From Lotmaria passim (Eukaryota > Euglenozoa > Kinetoplastea > Trypanosomatida > Trypanosomatidae): DNA of 64,000 nucleotides. Under the pieces are notes generated by a model that was not told the origin of the DNA, did not search any database, and saw only the letters and a program-made list of their open reading frames with translations. The translations under genes and the position numbers were made by a program. Location of the stretch: positions 310,001 through 374,000 of the forward strand of contig CP140203.1 in NCBI GenBank assembly GCA_037349495.1, in the 5' to 3' direction. How positions within the stretch are numbered: the stretch's first letter is position 1; each line of letters begins with the position of its first letter. Below are positions 18,517-29,500 of the stretch, piece by piece.

Positions 18517-21067
18517 ACTTCGGAGAAAGGGAAAAGCTCTCACAAGCGTATTCGCTTCATGACGCATTGAGTATACATAGAGAGGATTAATGAACCCTCT
18601 TGTTTTTTTTTTTTCCAAATTCTTCTTTCCCTTCTCGCGTGTTTTCGAAAAGCAAGAACAAGTAGCCTATCAACTTCTTCAAGTAGAAAGCACGAGAGAA
18701 AGCGAAGACCTTTTTTTTTTTTTTGTGTGTGTGTGTGTGAGTTCACAAAGGAAGTCAGCTGCGTTTGATCATTTACCTCTAGTACTTCGTGATGAAGCAA
18801 CAACGCTACGCTTTCCCGGCTGTGCGCTTGGTTCCTAAGCAGGTGCCTTTGTGTTTGTGTGTAAGACTATTTGCTCTTCTTTGTTTTTGTTTTTGTTTTT
18901 GTTTTTCTGTTTGTTTGTTTGTATAGCTGTGGTCGAAAATACAAAAAGAATGAAGAGAGATGATTTGCATTACTTCTTGTGTTTTCTTTTTCTCTGCTGA
19001 GCACAATTGCGTCGAACCTCTTCAGAGTAGCCACGGGTTCTCTTTATTTTCATCCTCTGCCTTCGACTACTATTTTTGTTTGTTTGTTTTTGTGTGTTTT
19101 TGTTGTTCTGTTTTTTCTTCGAGATCACTTTTTTTTTTTCCCCCCCCCCACTGAAAGGACCTTTTTTTTTCTTGTTTTTTTTTTCTCTAACCGCTTTTTC
19201 CTTTTTAATCCTCTTTTTCTATTTAGTGATAAATGAAAATGCACACTCCCGCCTTCAAAAAGATGTTCTCTTCACCTGCAAGCGAGTGTGCGTACACATA
19301 ACCTAAAAAAAAAAAAAAAGACAGAATTGGAGGCTGTTGAGAGCAAAGATCGAACAAGTAGAGTAGTGAAGGCAACAGTGCTTTTTGACTTTTTATTGTT
19401 TTTGTTTTCTTCGATGGGGCGCACCCGCGAAATAGATTTCATGCGTCTGCTCTTACATCCCGCACGGATTGCACACTATTCAGCTTTCCATTCGATTCTG
19501 CTTATTTGTTTTTACTTCCCGTTATGATTGTTTTCGAGTCGTACCAAGTCAGCAACAACACAGAGGAAAAAAAGTAACATCACTGGAGTTACAGTTTTTT
19601 TTTTGTGTGTGTTCTACTTGCCAGGACACGAAAAGGCCAAAACCTAAAATGAAATGGACTAAAGAGTGTTTACATTTTTCTCCAAACTGTTTTCGAGGTA
19701 CTCGAACCCTCACAAAAAAGAGCTTCCAGAACCTGTACTCACTGCCTTTGTCCTGCGTACGTCTGAGCTATTCGCTACTACAGCACGTAAAAAGAACGGC
19801 GATCGATCACTTCTTTTCTTTTCTTTTTCTTTTTTTTTTTTTTTGAGAGTACGTAACGTAAGTTCTGTCTCGTATATTCTACGCTGACAGCTGTTGCCCC
19901 AGAATTTCGTCTGTTGTACGCGAGATGCAGCTGGTGTGCTTCAATGTCTTTGTTTTTCCCCCTTTTTTTTTAGCTTGTTGTAAACCCTATACGCGACAAA
20001 GAACCTCAGCTCATCTTTTTTTTTTTTTTCCTCCTGTGCACCAAGTCAGAGAATACCTAAGCAAGATTGGCTCAAATGGAGCGTCCAGAGTACACAAAAA
20101 AACAAGGACATAAAAAAAAAAAAGAACGGCAGGTTAGTCTTGTACCTTTTTTTTTTTTTAGTTTCTCGATCTCATCTTTACGCCAGTGAAAGCGTGTATA
20201 AGAAGAAATCAAGCACTCATATCGAAAATATGAAAACGGCCAGAACTTTACGTTTTTTTTTTTTTTGCGCCTTAAACGATTTACCTCGCCTTTTTCTCCT
20301 ACCTTCAGTCATTTCTTTTTTTATTATTATTATTCACGTTGATTTCGACCCGCTTCTCTGTGCTTTTTTTTTTTTTTTTATGATTATTGGTCGGTACTTT
20401 TCAGTACTAGGTAGTGATTACCGTATTTTTCTATCTTTCTTTACCCTTTTACTACGAATATCTCACATGGCAGTTATGTTAAAAACCGTCGGATACCAAA
20501 GAAGAAGAAAAGAAAAAATGCGAAACAGTGCGACGACAAAGTCGTGTCTCAGAATTACGCGATAGTGATTCCTTCAAATGACGGACAATCCATCACTTTC
20601 GTGTTTATATTGTCTGCATACGTTTTTATGTTTCACGGAGAGGAGCACGCCACGCAAGTGTTCGAAAATCGACTGCTATGTTGCACCTATTCTGTCTCAG
20701 GCCTTCAGACAACGGCGTGCATGATCTTCTTGTTTTTCTTTTTTATTCTCTATAAGCGTACTCTTGCCAACCTCTGTAATCCCACTATTTTCATTTCTCT
20801 TTTTTCTTATGCCATTCTCGTGTGCTTTAGCACCACTACTTTTGTATAAAAACTATCGAAGTAGAGAAAAGCACTTTTCTTTTTCCTTTCTTTTTTTTTT
20901 TTTTTGACAACCTCTAGATTTATTGAAAGCCCCCCCCCCCCTGATCTGACGACAAAGTCTGATAGTTGTGTTTTGTCCGCTGTCTTGAGCGGTTACATAC
21001 ACACATATTTACATATGCTCTTTTTTATTTTGTTTGTATTTCACTAAACCTCTTTCCTCTGCTGTCG

Positions 21068-21075
21068 TATATACA

Positions 21076-21107
<32 letters not shown>
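21068..21107. repeat. (TA)n microsatellite with CATATA breaks
   Basis: About 40 bp of TA dinucleotides broken twice by C, followed by an ATTT/TATT-rich stretch (21112-21147). A second TA run lies at 21401-21434, directly before the Kelch gene. Confidence 0.9.
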
Positions 21108-21438
21108 GTTGTTTAATTATTTATTTACCTATTTATTTATTTATTTGTACACGCAAAGGAGGTCAAACCGCCTTTGCTGTTGTTGTCCTGAAAAAAAAAA
21201 AGAACTTCCTCTTTTCTTCATGAACCCTTATACACTTTTTTTTTTAGCTCCCCTAGCTTTTTTCCCCCTCTGGTCTGTTGTCTGTTTACATACCTTGGCT
21301 TCCACTTTCTTCTTGTCTCTTGGTTGCTGATACACCAACAACGACTGTTATTCGAAAGAGACTTTCTATTCCCTTTAGCTTTTTTTTTTTCTGCACACAA
21401 ATACATATACATATATATATATATATATATATACCCCA

Positions 21439-21467
21439 TTTTTCTAGATTTCCCTTCTACTTCGCAG
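21439..21467 (+). promoter_or_regulatory. Probable trans-splice acceptors of the F-box/Kelch gene
   Basis: A T/C tract carries two candidate acceptors: CTAG (AG at 21446-21447) and CGCAG (AG at 21466-21467). The second would leave one base before the ATG at 21469. No ATG lies between the two, so either gives the same protein. Confidence 0.45.
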
Positions 21468-21468
21468 C

Positions 21469-24417
21469 ATGCCTGGGTCGTCGTTAGAGCTTTCGCCGTC
21501 CACGGAGCAGCGTCTCCTCGCCGCGGCTGCGGTGCTGCGCCTTTCGCCCGACGCCTTTCTCCGCCGTCTCCTCTCGCAGCACTACAATACGCTGGGTGGC
21601 CTCCCGCTAGACCTTCTCCGGTACGTGCTTTCGTTTCTCGACTACACCACCATTTGCGGTGTCACGGCGCGGGTGTCTAAGTTCTGGCAGGACTGCGTAC
21701 TCGAGTCGCCGCATAACTTTTTCTCACGGCTGCGGCAGATGCACGGAATTCACCTGTTAGATCCCGTGCACGGTATGTTCTACTTCCCCCGGGCACTGAA
21801 GCGAGTCGTCTTCGACTCGAAGGGCTGTAGCGGCGGCCCTAGTGGCGGAGCTGCGGTCGGGCTTCGATCTGGGGCCGACCTGCGCCGCGCCTTCTCGCCC
21901 GCCACGGCGGCCCTCCACAGCAACGCGCAGGCGGTCCCGGCCTCGTCGTTCTTGACGGTCGATATCCGGACGCAGAACACAAAGACGTTGCCGTGGGGCT
22001 ACGTGCAGATGACAGTGCGACGTGCCATCGAGCGGGAGCGGGCCGAGTTCGGGGCGGTGCGCACCCCAGGCCTGCAACATCCCGAGGACCCGGTCTGGTC
22101 GCAGGCCGCCACCGTCAGCTATGATCGTCGTATTTACATGTTCGGAGGGGAAACATATGAAGGGCTGGTGCTGGACCGCGTGTACGAGTACGACCCGATG
22201 ACGAAGCACTGGACGGTGCTGCCGGAGCTGAACGAGAAGCGGGCTGCGGCGAGTGCGGTGGCTTTTCACGGTCGCATTTTTGTCTTCGGCGGCTACAACG
22301 AAGCGGGGGAGGTGCTGGACACGTACGAGGTGTTTGACGTGGCGACGCGGACGTGGCTGTCGCGGGTCTATCCGCCTGCCTGGTTGTACACGCCCTCTCC
22401 CCGTCCGCCCCACGCTCACCCTGACCCGGGCAAAGCGAAGGGCAGGGACAGGATAAGTACACTGAGCACACCCGTTGCCACCCCAACCCTTGACACCGTT
22501 GTTCAGGGCAACCAGTGTGCCTTCCACTCCATATCAAGCATCGTACACCAAGTTGCAGCAGGTGAGGCGCCTAGTCCGTATCGAATGCCGGAGAAGGTCT
22601 GCGGCACCGCCGCCACCGTGTACGGCGACGTTATTCTCTTCGCCGGTGGGCACCAGAGCTGCATTGCGCCAGACCAAACCGCCGTCAGTTACTCCGCGAT
22701 GAACAGCGCCTCAACGACGCCGATGCACAGCGTGAGCGGCCCTTACACGGGTGGTGGTGGAACGGGAGGTCTGAGCAACAGGAGTGTCACCAGCACGCCA
22801 TCCCCTGCTTTCGTGAACAGCAACAACGCCAGCAATAATAATGTGAACATTGGAGGTTTTGGAGAGTCAACTTGGGCGATGGCGGGGACGCCGGTGCTAG
22901 GCGGCTTTGACAGCCTCACCTCGCCCACAACGACCACCACAGCCGGCAATAACGCGAACACCAACGCCAGCACGCGCACCAACTCCCCACCACGGCTGCC
23001 TCGAGTGAACTCCATCGCCTTTGACGGCCCGACCACGGCGGAGACGCTCGTGTGGATCTTCTCCCCTGTCACAGGTGAGTGGTGGAAGGGTGGGCCGCGT
23101 CTGCCGTCGCCGCGCGCCTTCGGAGCCCTGACAGTGCTGGACCTGCCAGTGCTCGGGCCCTGCCTTTGCTACTTTGGCGGGTGTGCGAAGGCCGACGCCC
23201 CGGAGACGGCAATGTTCTACATCCCGCTGAACGATGCGCAGAACACGCGTGTTGACAGCGCCGGCAGCGCCCCCGCGGGGGAAAGCGTTGACTCGAGTCT
23301 GAGCGGCTCAAAAGTAAGTCGCGATGCTGACCTGAACACCGTGGCGGCGAGGACAACGGAAGAAGAGAAAAAAGAAAAGGAGGAGGGCGAGGGGTCCTGC
23401 ACCGTCCCATCCCCCATCACGGCTTCGTTTCTTCGCTCCGCCCAGGATCCGTGGCCAGCCTCGCTCCGTGAGGCACCGTCCCAGACGCCACAGCACGTCG
23501 CAGGAAGCGACGGCGGAGCTACAGCCGTGACTGCGGGGCAGGTGGCTCGCGCCATCCTCACATGCGTTTCCACCACAGGCGCAACGGGCGTCGTGAGGCT
23601 GGTGAGTCCAGGTCAGCGCTCTCTTCACACCCCCGTCAGCGCCGATTCTCCAGCGCGTGCTGCAGCGGAGCCCGGCAACAGTAGCAACAACGACCACAAC
23701 ACCCCATGCACCACCGCACAGTCTCCCACAACGGATAAGCCGGCGGCTGGGGCTGTCGACATGGTCGCCCGCTGCTTCCGCGACCTAGAAGAGCTGCCGT
23801 GGCAGCGATACGTGCGGGTGCCAATTGGTGGCGCCTTCACCTCCGTTGCCGTCCTCGGCCACCCGCAGTCCCGCACAGTGGTGCTCACAGGCTTCTACCC
23901 GGCCCCGAACATCGGATTCTGCAAAGTTGACCACCTCCTCCCACCGGACGCCTTCACACCGTTACTCCGTGCGCTGTCGCCGCCGCCGCCGCCTCCGCCG
24001 CCTCCAGAGGAGCCGCCGCTGGCACCTGAGAGCGCGAGTCCCCCAGCGCAGCCGCTGCCAGAGGCCATGGCACAGCCGTCGTCACAGCAGGTTGCTGCAG
24101 GCTTGCACACGCCACCCCAACAGCAGCAGCTGGATCCGTCACCGGAAGAGGAGGCCGCGGCTGCCGCCCTTCACTATCATCAGGAACGGGAGTGGAGTCA
24201 CCACCAGCGGCAGGAGGTGCGGGAGATGGTGCGGTCGGCAGCCCGGGCGGCCACGTTGCGGCACCCACGTAACCCGCAGACGGCGGGCGAGGAGCGGAAA
24301 TGGAGTTTGGCGCCGGTGCCGGAGGTGCGGGTGCGCAACCCGACTGGGCCTGCGCTGACGCGGGTATCGTGGAAGGTGCAGTCTCTCAACGCCAAGTTGA
24401 TTGTGGGGATTGAGTAG
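21469..24417 (+). CDS. F-box and Kelch-repeat protein
   Basis: The 982-residue product carries an F-box at about residues 44-85 (LPLDLLRYVLSFLDYTTICG and following), the motif that binds SKP1 in SCF ubiquitin ligases. Kelch repeats then occur: two well-formed adjacent ones at about 205-305, each with the IYMFGG or IFVFGG strand and the following YE(Y/V)xD pattern, and more degenerate ones near 372-400 and 525-585 (FGG or AGG present). Long Ser/Thr/Asn-rich, low-complexity inserts separate the later blades. A poly-Pro stretch lies near residue 840 and the C terminus is Gln/Glu/Arg-rich. The likely role is substrate receptor of an SCF-type E3 ligase in the cytosol or flagellum, by analogy with F-box/Kelch proteins elsewhere; the substrate is unknown. 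The start is the only plausible ATG, straight after the splice signal. Confidence 0.85.
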   Translation: MPGSSLELSPSTEQRLLAAAAVLRLSPDAFLRRLLSQHYNTLGGLPLDLLRYVLSFLDYTTICGVTARVSKFWQDCVLESPHNFFSRLRQMHGIHLLDPVHGMFYFPRALKRVVFDSKGCSGGPSGGAAVGLRSGADLRRAFSPATAALHSNAQAVPASSFLTVDIRTQNTKTLPWGYVQMTVRRAIERERAEFGAVRTPGLQHPEDPVWSQAATVSYDRRIYMFGGETYEGLVLDRVYEYDPMTKHWTVLPELNEKRAAASAVAFHGRIFVFGGYNEAGEVLDTYEVFDVATRTWLSRVYPPAWLYTPSPRPPHAHPDPGKAKGRDRISTLSTPVATPTLDTVVQGNQCAFHSISSIVHQVAAGEAPSPYRMPEKVCGTAATVYGDVILFAGGHQSCIAPDQTAVSYSAMNSASTTPMHSVSGPYTGGGGTGGLSNRSVTSTPSPAFVNSNNASNNNVNIGGFGESTWAMAGTPVLGGFDSLTSPTTTTTAGNNANTNASTRTNSPPRLPRVNSIAFDGPTTAETLVWIFSPVTGEWWKGGPRLPSPRAFGALTVLDLPVLGPCLCYFGGCAKADAPETAMFYIPLNDAQNTRVDSAGSAPAGESVDSSLSGSKVSRDADLNTVAARTTEEEKKEKEEGEGSCTVPSPITASFLRSAQDPWPASLREAPSQTPQHVAGSDGGATAVTAGQVARAILTCVSTTGATGVVRLVSPGQRSLHTPVSADSPARAAAEPGNSSNNDHNTPCTTAQSPTTDKPAAGAVDMVARCFRDLEELPWQRYVRVPIGGAFTSVAVLGHPQSRTVVLTGFYPAPNIGFCKVDHLLPPDAFTPLLRALSPPPPPPPPPEEPPLAPESASPPAQPLPEAMAQPSSQQVAAGLHTPPQQQQLDPSPEEEAAAAALHYHQEREWSHHQRQEVREMVRSAARAATLRHPRNPQTAGEERKWSLAPVPEVRVRNPTGPALTRVSWKVQSLNAKLIVGIE

Positions 24418-25035
24418 AGGACGACGAATGTGTACATGTACGTATACGTGTACGTGTGTGTTTTTATTATTATCATTATTATTAGTTAGTGTTCCTAGTT
24501 GTTCAAGTAAAGAGTCTAGTCACTGCCAAGACCTTGTGATGAGACCACGACTTGTTCGCTTTTTTGTTTTTCCCCTCAGCGTCTGCTTGTTTTATTCTGC
24601 CTGTATGTCTCCTTTTATTGTTTTTTTTTTTTGAGATGAAAAGGGAAGCACCGATCACTGCCTTCATACGCACATCGCAGTCGAGAAGTCAAAAAGGGAG
24701 CCCCTAAAGAAAAGAAAGTTAGACCGCTCATTTTAAGTCTCCGACGCATTGAGAAATTGCCATGGAATAAGAAAAGCAGTTTTCAATTCCAAGTTTCGCG
24801 ATGAGAACCAAAGAAAAAAAAGAGCTTCATGTTTAGATTCAGCGATCAAGCACGTTCTTTTTTTTTTTTCTCTCTCTCAATGCTCTCCTTTTTCTTTGCT
24901 CTGCATCATCGTTGTTGTTGACATACTCAATTGATCCTCCGAAAGCAGCTGCATTGCCAGGCAAGTCTTGTTCACACATGCACAGACAGACATTTACAAG
25001 AACATCTTGATTAGTCGAAACAACTTTTGGTCACC
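24418..25035 (+). other. Intergenic region, 0.62 kb
   Basis: Begins with GTAC/GTGT-rich and ATT-rich sequence (3' UTR of the Kelch gene), then T- and A-rich DNA. The pyrimidine tract at about 24855-24900 and the AG at 24944-24945 probably serve LC1. Confidence 0.65.
24855..24945 (+). promoter_or_regulatory. Probable splice signal of the LC1 gene
   Basis: A T12/CT-repeat tract followed by further C/T-rich sequence has its first downstream AG at 24944-24945, giving a 5' UTR of about 90 nt. Confidence 0.4.
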
Positions 25036-25662
25036 ATGTCCACCACAGTTAAGGAGGCTATCGCGCGCTTCGAGGAGAGCGAGTACCGCCGTCGCCTGGC
25101 GCAAGTGCCGGAGGAAGAGCAGGAGCACGTACCGCATGTGGTGGCGGCGCAGGAGTCGAAGGTGCTCCTCATCGGTATGCTGCCGCCCATCGTCAAGATG
25201 GACAAGGAGATCTCAACGTTGAAGGAGTGCGAGCATCTCGGGCTGAGCACAAACGCGATCGAGAAGATCGGCCCAGGACTGAAGGAGCTGAAGAACCTGA
25301 AGGTACTCTCACTCGGCCGCAACAACATCCGCAAGCTGGAGCAGCTGGACCTGCCGCAGCTGGAACAGCTCTGGGTGTCGTACAATAAGATCGACAAGCT
25401 GACAGGGCTGGACAAACTAAAGAACCTGAAGGTACTGTATATGAGTAACAACCTCATTAATAGCTGGACCGAGATCGACCGCCTAGCAAACCAGTGCCCG
25501 GAGCTGACAGACGTGCTATTTATCAACAACCCTCTGTACAATAGCGCAGCCAGTAATCAGGAGTACCGCTACATGATGCTGCAGCGCCTGCCGAAGCTAA
25601 CGAGGCTGGACGGCGTGCCGGTGGACCCGGATGAGAAGGAGGAGGCAGACCGGCGCCGCTAA
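25036..25662 (+). CDS. LC1: Outer-arm axonemal dynein light chain 1 (LC1)
   Basis: LC1 is a leucine-rich-repeat protein bound to the microtubule-binding stalk of an outer-arm dynein heavy chain; in trypanosomes it is needed for normal tip-to-base flagellar beating. The 208-residue product matches the family over its whole length (Chlamydomonas LC1 has 198). The N-terminal helix contains KEAIARFEE; six or so LRRs run from about residue 45 to 165 with the family-typical LSTNAIEKI, LSLGRNNIRKLE, LWVSYNKI and VLYMSNNLI segments; the cap carries NNPLYN (164-169), RLPKLTRLDG (184-193) and VPVD. The open frame can be extended only to a TTG at 25027; the ATG at 25036 matches the family start. A gene for a dynactin p62-type protein follows. 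Identification is firm. Confidence 0.95.
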   Translation: MSTTVKEAIARFEESEYRRRLAQVPEEEQEHVPHVVAAQESKVLLIGMLPPIVKMDKEISTLKECEHLGLSTNAIEKIGPGLKELKNLKVLSLGRNNIRKLEQLDLPQLEQLWVSYNKIDKLTGLDKLKNLKVLYMSNNLINSWTEIDRLANQCPELTDVLFINNPLYNSAASNQEYRYMMLQRLPKLTRLDGVPVDPDEKEEADRRR

Positions 25663-26296
25663 GGCAACATGTCGTTTTTTGTTTGTTTGTTTGTTTGTTT
25701 TGGCGTGAGTTGATCGGCTTGAAGCGCATGCCTTGTCTTCTTGTGTGCATGTGTGTTTGATGTTTTTTTTTTTTTTCCTCCTCTCACTCCTGACGGGTCC
25801 TTGTGTTTTCGTTCATGATCTTTCTTTCCTCTCCCCCCTTTTCATGTACAGCCCACAAGATCGATTGTGTATCTTCTGTAAAAAAGAGTATGCTAAGTAC
25901 ACATGTAAAAAAAAAAAAAACGATACAGAAGCACGCCTTTTTTTTTTTTCCGTTGTTGTTGTGTCCTCGTATTAAAAAAAAAAAAAAAGGACATCGTTCA
26001 TGCAGGGCTAAAGCGACGGCTTGCAGGACCGTAGCGTGTTTCCTTTTTTTTTTTTTTGTTTGTTTGTTTGTTTGTTTTCCTGGATGAGGAGTGAATTTGA
26101 AGGTGTTTATGTCTGTAGCGGTCCTAGTTTGTGGCTTTGACACTCTGGAAAAAGTCAACACAAGAAAATAATAAAAAAGTGATGATATCAACGAGTCTTA
26201 AAAGAAAAGAAGAGAGATGAAAAAAAGACGCAGGTCACCTTAGAGACTTTTTAGCACTTCCTTTGCCCCTTTCCTCCTTCCTCCCTCTCTTTCCTA

Positions 26297-26323
26297 TGTG
26301 TGTGTGTGTGTGTGTGTGTGTGC
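26297..26323. repeat. (TG)n microsatellite
   Basis: About 13 TG units in the spacer between LC1 and the dynactin p62-type gene. (TG)n on the sense strand recurs through the intergenic DNA of this locus. Confidence 0.9.
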
Positions 26324-26448
26324 GTCATAAACGTGTCTTTTTTTGGTTTTCTTTTCTTTTTAAAGAAAAGCTCAAAGAACAATAAGGGGCAGGGATTTCA
26401 CTCAGTGTCTCTGGCTAGCAGAGACGGCCGCTACCCCCTCTCCTTTAG

Positions 26449-26484
26449 TCTCCTTTCTTTTTTTTTTTTTTAATAAATCTCTAG
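26449..26484 (+). promoter_or_regulatory. Probable trans-splice acceptor of the dynactin p62-type gene
   Basis: A CT/T-rich tract is followed by CTCTAG (AG at 26483-26484), giving a 29-nt leader. Further AGs occur at 26498-26499 and at 26512-26513, the last one touching the ATG at 26514. Confidence 0.45.
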
Positions 26485-26513
26485 TGGTTCGGCTCCCAGA
26501 CATCTCACTGTAG

Positions 26514-29500
26514 ATGGCATCGTCATCTTCTGCCCCGCCCTTGCCTCGTAGCTGGAACGCCGCAATTCACCTCTCTGACCCTGCCTTCACTTCTCGCGTT
26601 GACTTCGCGGATGCGTACGTGCTGCCCACGTCCGGCACGCCCACGCCTACCGCGGTGCTCGTCTCGCCGTGGCTCCTGACAACTCCTCCTCCGATCACGG
26701 CGACGATGGCAGCCGGAAGCACCAGTGTAGGCGCCTCTGCTTCTGTGCCCGTCTGTGTAGAAACGGTCCCTCTGGCGTGGCGCTGCCCTACGTGCGGCAG
26801 CCTAGAAGTGGAGCAGCTCTTCTGGCGGCGTCCACCGCCGCAGCGGCCGTGTCTTTTCGCCTCATCAAGCAACGCGAGTCGCATCAACGACAGTGAAGGG
26901 TTCTTTGATGCACCTGCAGCAGCAGCAGCGCGTCGTCGGGCCGCTCTCGCACGGGTGCTGCGGCTGCAAGGGCTCTCACCTGCAATGAAAGCCAAGCTAG
27001 AGCGTCATCGACGTCGTCGCGAGCGTCGTGAGGAGATGCGCTGGCGCTCCCTGTACATCAACCCCCGTTGTCTACAGTGCTTTCTGTGCCCCCGCTGTGG
27101 AGGCCATCAGGGCAGCAGCAGCAGCAGCAGCAGCAGCAGTGCACCGTCCGTTGCTGCACTGGACGTTTGCCTGACGAAGGACCTGCGCTACTTCACGGTG
27201 TGTCGCTGCTGTCAGTGGCACAGCTACCAGGCATTCCCTTCCATGGAGCAGCTTCTCTCCTACCTGGACAGCAGCATTGGCGAGGACAAGGCAGAGGCGA
27301 TGCGGGACTGGCGTGCGTCGCAGCGCAGCGCGAACGCCGCCCTGCGCAGCCGTCTGCATGAGATGCTGCACGGCCCCCCTTACGACGAAGTCGAAGGCGT
27401 GAGCGAGGAAGACGTGGCGCTGCAGGGGCCGCCAAAGGCGACTGTGTCGCAAGCTGCGTGGGAGAAGTACAGGCAGCTGACACGTGGGGCGCAGCGCGGC
27501 ACCCTCACGAACACCCCGCGTGGCGACCTCTCCCCGCGGGAGCGAGAGCGCAGGGATTTTGCGAAAGACGAAGCCGACGCTGCGTTGCTGACGGGGCTGC
27601 ATCCTGCCTTGGCACTGGAAGAGCTGCGAGGGCGTGAGGCGGCCCGTCGCGCCAGTACAATAGCCGACAACCAAGCCATGTGCGTGCCCCCCGGCGCGGT
27701 GCAAGCGACGCGCGCCGTGGGTCTCGGCCAAGAGGCCTGGATGCACTTTTACGGCTTGGCGAACGACGTGTCCCGCCTGACGAACGCGGCGGCTGCTTCC
27801 GAAGTGGGCGTGATTGTGTCCACGCAGCAGTCCATCCTGGGCCTGCGAGCGGAAGCCGTGGACACGCGTCAGCTGACGTTGCTCGAGTGGATGCAGCGCT
27901 ACCAGCCGGCAGCCTTTATCGCACAGCAACGCAAAGCGGCAGCGGCAGCAGCAGCAGCAGCATCACCAGCATCACCCACTCGCACCGCGGCTCAGCATGT
28001 CAGCGGCAGCTCCCCCTCTGCCATCGCCGCCTTTCTCTCCGCCCTGCCAGACAAGACACCCGCCAAAGTAACGGAGACGCCAGTCAAGCTTGTCTTCTCC
28101 ACCCCAGCAGCGACGACGGTACACGCACCGGCCACCTCGACTCCAGGGCCGCGCAACGTCACCCCCACACCGAGCATGTCTGCCCTCTATCACACACCCA
28201 CATCCGCCTACCTGCAGTCGCTGCTGCTGCGCGAGGACGATCACGCGTTGGGGCTGCCGGCGTACTGCGTCCCACGTAGCCGTAAAGAGCTTCTCACTGG
28301 ACTCGTGTGGCGGCTTCGCCCAACGGCGGCGAACACAGCAGACGTCAGCGACGGTGGTGGCGGTGACATGGACGAAGAGATGGTGAGCATTCATGGCCGC
28401 AGCGTGCCTTGCACTCGCGTGGTGGTGCTGAACCGCCCGGCGCTGTCCGACCGCGAGGTGCAACGTGTTTACGAGCACTGGGCGCAGCTGCTGGAGAAGC
28501 AGGCAGAACGGCTCTGCGCGGGCCAGCAGCCGCAAGAAAAGATGAAGATCATACCGAGTAAAGCGGCTGGCGCACAGGCAGGCGGTGGCGCCGGCAGCGA
28601 CTCGGAGGGCGACGAGGCCGAGGTGGAGGATATCCTTACAGCTGACGCAAAGGGTCTCTCGGGTGGTGGTGCGTCGGCGAAGCGTCAGGGTGGCAGCGCA
28701 CGGACAACGGCAGCAGCCGTCACGACCGCCACGTCGAGCGAAGTGAGTGCGGCGTTGGCACGCAAAAGGAAAAAGTCTGCGCTGCCGCCGCCGCTTTTTC
28801 TCGACGGCTCAGACTTCGCGGTGACGGGGGCGCTGCCCTGCTGGCACTTTATGGGGTGCGGCCCCGCCAACAGCGACGACGGTAGCACCCTAACCGGTGA
28901 AAAGGAAGCTCAAGGTTTGGAATGGCACTTCCGCTTGATCAATGTGCACCTGCAACACGACCTTTATGTGACGAAGCTTGCCGTCTGTGGGGTGTCGGTG
29001 CGCGGGGACGCGAAAGGAAATGAAAGCAAAGGAAACAGTGTCCGTGGCAACGTGAACCCGTCTTCGCTGAAGCTGCTGCTGAGCACCGCCGACGCGCCGT
29101 CTCTGCAGCTACCCGTCGTGTTGCGGTCTCAATGCTCTCCAGAAGAACGAGCGCTGCTGGCACAAAGTCAACCCCTATCTGCTGCCATGTCGACTCCCTC
29201 CTCGTCACCACCGCAACCGTCACCACCTTCATCCGCGCAGCTGTCGTGTCTCTCACCAGAGCAAAGCGCTGCCAGTCTTCCGTCGCTGAAGGAGATGATA
29301 GTCACCATTCGGATGCCAGCGGACGCCGGTGTCACCGCAGGTGACAATGCGCATACAAGTTCTCCTGGGCTTTTCTCGGTCTACGTGGCGCTAGCGATGG
29401 AAGTGCTGACGCCGCTTCCGGAGGTTTCTGCGCTGCCCACGCTCACTAATCCCTCAGCGCCAACCGCTGACGGGTCTTCTTGCCGCTTCATATACCATAC

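Larger units (their letters stand above)
18517..21468 (+). other. Long intergenic gap, 2.95 kb
   Basis: The longest gene-free stretch in the window. It contains well over a dozen T-tracts, several A-tracts, a (TTTTTG)n run (about 18880-18906), C runs near 19140-19149 and 20931-20941, and two TA repeats (21068-21107, 21401-21434). Many T-tracts are followed by AG, so several unused or alternative splice acceptors could exist. Frames within it are mostly Phe/Leu/Ser runs. The part from about 20470 to 20850 has more balanced composition but no convincing gene. No tRNA or snRNA could be supported. Confidence 0.7.
25663..26513 (+). other. Intergenic region, 0.85 kb, with alternating A- and T-tracts
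   Basis: Contains a (TTTG)n run right after LC1 (about 25676-25700), then an alternating series A14 (25907-25920), T12 (25938-25949), A15 (25974-25988), T14 (26044-26057), a second (TTTG)n run, and a (TG)n repeat (26297-26323). No gene is seen. Confidence 0.7.

Noticed and set aside
19690-19780. tRNA-like elements on the minus strand (a GGTTCGAG-like B box and a TAGCTCAG-like A box)
   Set aside because: The two boxes are about 62 bases apart instead of about 44, the T stem has a mismatch at its closing pair, and no acceptor stem can be formed.
20544-20849. 101-codon hydrophobic frame in the long gap
   Set aside because: It starts at GTG, has no GC-rich third positions and includes T-tract-encoded Phe runs; coding cannot be supported.
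26408-26500. GGTTCGGCTCCC resembling a tRNA B box before the dynactin p62-type gene
   Set aside because: No matching A box or cloverleaf is found; the sequence lies within the splice-acceptor region of the gene.
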